Part shown: positions 58,831 through 64,000 of the stretch, piece by piece
Layout: each line of letters opens with the position of its first letter
How positions within the stretch are numbered: the first letter of the stretch is position 1
Assembly: GCA_023846275.1 (NCBI GenBank)
Contig: CM043871.1
Location: 34,130,578 to 34,194,577, forward strand
Length of the DNA: 64,000 nt
Source: Vanilla planifolia
Lineage: Eukaryota > Streptophyta > Magnoliopsida > Asparagales > Orchidaceae
Direction of reading: 5' to 3'
Notes under the pieces: generated by a model
Told to the model about the DNA's origin: nothing
What the model saw: only the letters and a program-made list of their open reading frames with translations
Databases searched by the model: none
Position numbers and translations under genes: made by a program

Positions 58831-60303
58831 AGGAGCGTGCAGTCAGAGGGGACTCGATGTCCTGATCAGGGTGCTGCTGGGGGGGTGGTGGTGTGCAGCG
58901 CTCCACTGCAGCTACGAATATGGAGGCCCAACCGAATATAGTTAGCTTCAGGGAGTCCTTAATTTCAAATAATAACGTTTCAAGCAGACGTGTAACATCC
59001 TTTGTGCATCTGGCTGCCATCGATGTAAAGGATCGAGAAGCGAGCATGCCAGACCATGTTGATAACGAAGATGTTGTTATGTCCTCTGAAACATGCTACA
59101 GACGCATCGAATTTCACAAGTTCGAGCTGGTCGGGCGCGTGTATGGGAATACCCTCCCGTTCTTCGTTATCGCACGGGTACTGCAGAAGCGATGAGGTCA
59201 TTACAAAAATTTCAGGATTCTGGATTTGTCTTTCGGATGCTTCTGCCTGCACTGTGACTCCATGCGTGATAGAAACAAAGTTTGGTTAGGCGGCCCGTAG
59301 CAAGTTGCCGGCCAAGCCATGGGGCTAGACGTGTGGACGCATGAATTTCGACCAAATGCCACGACGGCGATGTGTGCATCAGTGTGGGTACGTTTCCCTT
59401 GCCTCCCCTTAACATACTGGGATGTGGAAAATATCCAGAGAATTGCTAAGGCGATTGAGGAGCCAATCTAGCTGGACGGCTGGACCGTCGACATGCAAAG
59501 ATCCGCATTTGCTAGGGTATGCGTCCGAATGGATCTCTCGAAGCCCTTAAAACCTGGCATGTGGTTAAGAGGGGATTTTGGCAGAGCCTATCAACCATTC
59601 GAGTATGAAGGGCTGCCTCGGGCATGCTTCAGCTGTGGGCATGTGGGTCACCTTGCGAGGCAGTGCAGCATGCACACAACTGAGGAGGCTACGCCTGCGT
59701 GCACACCTGGGATGACAAGCAATGGGAAGGAAGCGGGGAAGCGTGATAAGGCGACAACAAAAACTGCTGTGGCTCATGGAGGCAATGAGCCTGGACGTAA
59801 ATCGCTGGAGGTTGCAAAGATGGACACATGTGGCGGGTCTGCCACTAAAGCTGAGTGCTCCAAGGGTCCGGGAGTGCTAGGGCAACATGCACGTGACTCG
59901 GAGAACTCAAAGCTAGGGGGCCTGGGTCCGTGGATGCTTGTTCTTCCTCGACGCAGGATGCAGGGCACAATCGCACGCAGGAATTCACCAAGCATGGCGA
60001 GATAGAACTCACGCAGAACGTTGAGGGAGGTGACTAAAGCTGGGGTGGACGCGAGAATGTATGACAGCGAGAGGAGTCTATCCAAGGCCAGAGGAAGGGA
60101 CATGATGAGGCAGGCTTGGTTCCCAAAGGCAAGGGAAGACAGAGAGAAGGATTCACGTCCAGAAGCTCTGATGAAGGAAGCGAGAATGAGGCGGATTGTG
60201 CATGCAGGAACAAATAAGGGGAAGAGGCAAAGTTGCTGCAGGAGGAATATGCGACGAAGGAAACTACACGCACGGATGGATCTTACACCAATACGAAGTA
60301 GGA
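58831..60303 (+). pseudogene. LINE copy B2 ORF1, N-terminally truncated
   Basis: It lacks the first about 130 codons present in B1. It contains RRIEFHKFELVGRVYGN (59,100), the DUF4283-like region to about 59,470 with frameshifts, then PFEYEGLPRACFSCGHVGHL and ARQC (59,600-59,670; Cx2Cx4Hx4C knuckle intact) and a basic C-terminal part ending near 60,303. Stops include tga after LQKR at about 59,193, where B1 has a Trp codon. Confidence 0.88.
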
Positions 60304-60492
60304 GGGCTTCTCTTGGGCTGCGCTTCGTGGGGCGCAAGGGTTACTAGATGGACGATGGAGGCTGCCTTCTATCTCATTGAGGGAGAAGTGCAATGGCGTG
60401 GCTATACAAAATTACGCGCACTCATGGGGACGCTCGGGGAGTCTTACTCTGTGATGGTGGCTACACAGAGATAATTTAACAAATTAATCGAT

Positions 60493-63400
60493 GATAAGAT
60501 TTGTTGTTTGGAACATTAAGGGAATCCGGGACAGGAAGTCCAGGTGTTATCTACAAAGATTTGTACGCGAGGGTAACATTGCTGTCGTGGCTCTCGTGGA
60601 GACGAGAGCTCAAATTTTCCTGATGAAGGATGCAGACTGACTTCTTGGAAGGGAATGGAATTTTGCGATGCAGCCTTCGGCTGGTATGTCAGCAGGAATT
60701 ATATTGCTGTGGAAGAGTTGGGTTGACATCAAGTTCACTGCTTCTTCTCTGCATGTCGTAGCCTTTGTGGTCAGGCTACGCGGCATGGTTAAGCTGAACT
60801 GCTGCGTGGTTTATGGCCCCAAGGAACATCACAAGCGACGAGAGATCTGGGATGTCGTGAGGAATGAGTCCAGCGGCAATGATCCTTCTATTGTGGTGGG
60901 AGATTTCAACCTCGTAATAATGCAAAGAGAGAAGCGAGGTGGAAGGAAATTCATTTATGGCAAAGGGCAACAAGAGTTCGCAGATTTCATGCAGAAGCTG
61001 CAGCTGGTAGACGTATGTTATGAACAACTCTCAGTTTGAGACTCGATCGTATCCTGGAGAGACTTAATCGGGTGCTTATGCGGGGTTGCATGAGTTCCCT
61101 GAGTGTTCTGTCTCGCACCTGGGCCGGCTTGGGTCCGACCACTGCCCTCTGCTGGTCGATTTGAGAAGCAAAAAGCCACGGGGGAACAAGGGTAGGATAC
61201 GGTTTGAGAGTGTATGGCTGGACTGCCCGTAGTCAATTGGGGTGGTGCATCAAGCGTGGTGCAGGCACACGGGGGGCAACCATATAGAGGAATTAACTAC
61301 CAAGTTCCATCGCTTTCTGGTTGCGCTACGGAAGTGGAGTAAAGCCAAGGTGGGGAGCATTGCTAACAACAATGTGGAGCTGGAGAGAAACATCAACGAA
61401 TTGCAGATGGAGTCTCGGGAGGGGCTGGATGATGAGGAGAGCTCGCGCCTTGTCCAAAAGGTGGATGTGCTCACGAGGAGAGATGATGGTGGCAGAGAGC
61501 GAAGCTGCACTGGGCACAGTTACGGGATCACAACTCTCAGTTTTTCCATGCGGCAGCGACGACACATGCTCGTAAGAACCACATCGCTCAGCTAAAGGAC
61601 GCAGAGGGCGAGGTGGCAGATATGCCTGAGAGCATTAGTGCTTTCCTCTTGGCCTTCTTTGAGGCAAAGTGGCGCTACACGGGGCGTGCGCCACCGCCGT
61701 TGAATTTTGAGTCACACGCCAGCATCAGTGGTGACAGGGCATCTCAGTTGTCTTGCAGGGTAACCGAGAAGGAGATAACAGCAGCTATCCGTGGCATTAG
61801 AAGGAACAAAGCTCCGGGCATTGACGGGATCACTGCCGAATTTATCCATGGATACTAAGCGATTACTCGAAGTGACATTATCCGCGCGGTGCTTGCCTTC
61901 TTTGAGGAGAAGAGGATGCTGAAGGAGTGGAAGGACACGTTGATTGTCCTAATCCCTAAGAGACATGGTGCATGCATGCCGGAGCATTTTCGGCCTATTA
62001 GTCTCTGCAACACCATATACAAGGTGGTGGCGCGAGCATTGGTGGAAAGACTGAAGCCCATTATGCCAATTATTGTCTCGCGCGAACAAGGTGCCTTCAT
62101 CCCTGGACGCAGCATTTCGGATAATATCTTCATCGCGCTGGAAATGGCCTCCATAATGCACTCCTGCACCGCAAAAACTGGGCTCATGGCTATTAAGATT
62201 GATATGGAGCAGGCCTATGACAACGTGAAATGGGATTTTCTGCTCGGGATACTGAAGCTTATGGGTTCCCTCCTCTTTGGTGCGAATGAATTGAAGCCTG
62301 CATCACCTTTCCGAGATTTAGGATACTTATCAACAGTGCTCGACTTCCATGGGTGGAGGCGCAGCATGGGCTCCGGCAGGGTTGCCCGCTCTCGCCTTAC
62401 CTGTATGTCATCGTGTATCCGTGTTGGTGCGTGACTATGAGACCAGACAATTGCTCGGGTTTAGGTCCGAACAGCTTGCGTCATCGATCTCTCACTTGCG
62501 TTATGGACGACGTCCTCCTATATGCTTCAGCAACGCGAGAGGCCGCGCGTGGTGCGCATAATCATTAAGGCCTTCGGCACTGCCGCGGGGCTGCGTGTGA
62601 ACTTCTCTAAGTCCTAGGTTTACTTCAGTAGAATTATGAGCAAGAAGAAGAGAATGGTGGTGAAGAAACTTAGTATGGAGCGGGGTCGGATGCTTACGTA
62701 TCTCGGGGTTCCAATCGCAGCGAAGCGTCTGAAGAAAACGGATTTCAATTTCCTGTTTCAGAAGATGGAGGCTGTTGTTGCCAATTGGCGGGTTCGTCCT
62801 CTGTCGCTTGCTGGCATAGCTGCTTTGGCTTCCTCTGTTCTCAATGCCATCCCGAGATAAATATTGTGCCATTGCGTTGTGCCCTTGGGAGTCATTGATG
62901 AGATCGAGAGGAGGATCAGAAGCTTCCTGTGGTGTGGGGCTAGCAGCACGCATATGATGCATTACGCGTCCTGGGATAGCGTCACCTTACCGAAGGCTGC
63001 GGGTGGTCTTGGGCTACGGGACTTCCGCGTTTGGCAATGCATTCTGCAAATGAAGCACTGCAGGCGCCTGCTGACCCGCGAGGATAGTCTTTAGGTGGAT
63101 ATCGTGAGGCAGAAATACAATGTGACGCATACATCTTCGAAGACTCCTCGGAATGCTTCCCATGCATGCAGGCTCGTACTGGAGGCAATGCCGAGCGCGG
63201 TGTCGAACTTGGTATGGAGAATCGACGACATGAAGACTGTGAGGTTCGCGGAAGACAATTGGATTGGCTTCCTCCCTATCTGCAGCTGGCCTACTTTCAT
63301 CAATATGAACATTGCGTGGCCGACGAGCATGGCAGAATGCATCACCGCGATAAAACTTTAGAACGTCGAAAGTATACGTGCATGGGCTGGCGATCTCTTG

Positions 63401-64000
63401 CTAGACAGGGTGTTGCACCTTCCCTGGGCCCTGATGTCTGGACAGGACACACTGCTTCAGGCGCACACTAAGACAGAGAAGGTTGATAACGGAAGGCTCT
63501 ACTTGCACCTAAAATGCAGAGCTGACGACGTCCCCAAGTGAAGAAACAAGCGGGGAGCGGATCAGATGAGGGGATTATGGAAGCTTAAAGCGCTGTCGAG
63601 GATGTGAATTTTCCTGTGGCGCATGGTGGGGGATCACCTCCATACGGCGGTTTGGATGGCTCGGAGGGGACTGCTCGAGTGTAGCAGCTGCTCTTGGGGA
63701 TGTACGGCAGAGGAATCCACGCAACATGTCTTCTGGGACTGCCCGCGCACCTAGGAGTTTTGGGTTGACCATCAGGCACGCGAGGCCGTGGCCATGCTTG
63801 GGCCTCCTCGGGGTGCCGGCGCCAGGCTGACTTTTCTGCACTGGCTCATGGAGTTCGACGGTTCGCCGGCGGCGAGATGTGGGGATGGCGCCGGTCATGC
63901 CGCTGCTTTGGCCACCACTAAGTATTGGGAGAGAAGGAATGCGAAGAGGCACTACGATCCCGTGGTTAACTGCTGCATTATGTTGTGCAAGATAAAGATC
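60493..64000 (+). pseudogene. LINE copy B2 ORF2 (endonuclease, RT, zinc-binding), partial
   Basis: Met at 60,493 opens MIRFVVWNIKGIRDRKSRCY. Endonuclease: VVVGDFNLV (60,893) and LGSDHCPLLVD (61,131; Ser read from tcc). RT is the best kept of the three copies: GIRRNKAPGIDGITAEFIHG (61,790), FRPISLCNTIYKVVARALVE (61,990), GAFIPGRSISDNIFIALEMA (62,090), KIDMEQAYDNVKWDF (62,195), HGLRQGCPLSPYLYV (62,365) and VMDDVLLYA (62,500). Thumb RPLSLAGIAAL (62,800). Zinc-binding CSSCSWGC...ESTQHVFWDCP (63,680-63,745). Multiple stops, for example in GYW (taa at 61,855). Confidence 0.9.

Larger units (their letters stand above)
58831..64000 (+). mobile_element. L1-type LINE, copy B2, 5' truncated, runs off the window
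   Basis: It begins with aggagcgtgcagtcagaggg, which aligns with ORF1 of B1 at about 55,075, and is then collinear with A and B1 through ORF1, ORF2 endonuclease, the complete RT and the zinc-binding region. The window ends just before the RNase H part seen in copy A (last text ERRNAKRHYD). A 5'-truncated insertion into B1, or an unequal exchange, could explain the order. Confidence 0.9.

Noticed and set aside
59774..60337. 187-codon minus-strand frame
   Set aside because: Antisense shadow of LINE B2 ORF1. Long only because of the GC-rich codons on the other strand.
39861..64000. Upstream metalloprotease exons (HxxEH active-site region)
   Set aside because: I looked for the conserved texts HFLEHMLF, GHEGEGSL and LTDAGH on the minus strand and did not see them. 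They are assumed to lie beyond the window.
1..64000. tRNA, rRNA and CRISPR arrays
   Set aside because: No convincing tRNA cloverleaf, rRNA core sequence or regularly spaced repeat-spacer array was seen by eye. A covariance search would be the decisive test.

Overview
The window is plant nuclear DNA, and it reads as part of one very long gene filled with retrotransposon debris. The only host gene I can support lies on the minus strand. Six exons encode the middle of an insulin-degrading-enzyme-like (M16A) zinc metalloprotease. They join in frame over about 222 residues and run right to left: 39,860-39,775, 32,791-32,705, 16,203-16,100, 7,943-7,841, 7,714-7,619 and 7,524-7,335. Three introns are about 7.0, 16.5 and 8.2 kb, and two are about 0.1 kb. 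The N-terminal exons with the active site lie beyond the right edge, and the C-terminal exons beyond the left edge. Introns this large, full of old LINE and LTR elements in AT-rich DNA, point to a seed plant with a very large genome, most likely a gymnosperm. That assignment is inference.

Layout. 1-4.0 kb: decayed Ty3/gypsy (Tat-like) polyprotein, minus strand. 4.9-6.6 kb: decayed LINE ORF2, plus strand. 7.3-7.9 kb: three host exons. 8-16 kb: AT-rich intron with a dispersed repeat (called R1 here). 16.1 kb: host exon. 16.2-32.7 kb: intron with an inverted R1 copy (19.3-21.0), an LTR-like block (21.0-23.27), a second minus-strand gypsy fragment (23.3-24.95) and another R1 copy (28.7-30.6). 32.7 kb: host exon. 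35.1-39.2 kb: tandem array of units of about 1.6 kb. 39.8 kb: host exon. 40.4-41.0 kb: a 320-bp tandem duplication.

42.2-48.8 kb: a near full-length L1-type LINE (copy A) on the minus strand, with ORF1, endonuclease, reverse transcriptase, a zinc-binding domain and an RNase H domain. 48.8-54.29 kb: AT-rich DNA with a Ty1/copia remnant split by an LTR-like insert of about 2.3 kb. 54.29-58.83 kb: copy B1 of the same LINE family on the plus strand, cut off inside the RT domain. 58.83-64.0 kb: copy B2, starting inside ORF1 and running off the window. A and B1/B2 are head to head.

All transposon reading frames are broken by stops and frameshifts. The host exons are open and have matching intron phases. 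I see no rRNA, tRNA or CRISPR array. I did not find a clearly new biological system. The most useful results are the partial metalloprotease gene with its giant introns, a GC-AG intron in it, the layered and chimeric LINE structure, and several undescribed tandem and dispersed repeats.
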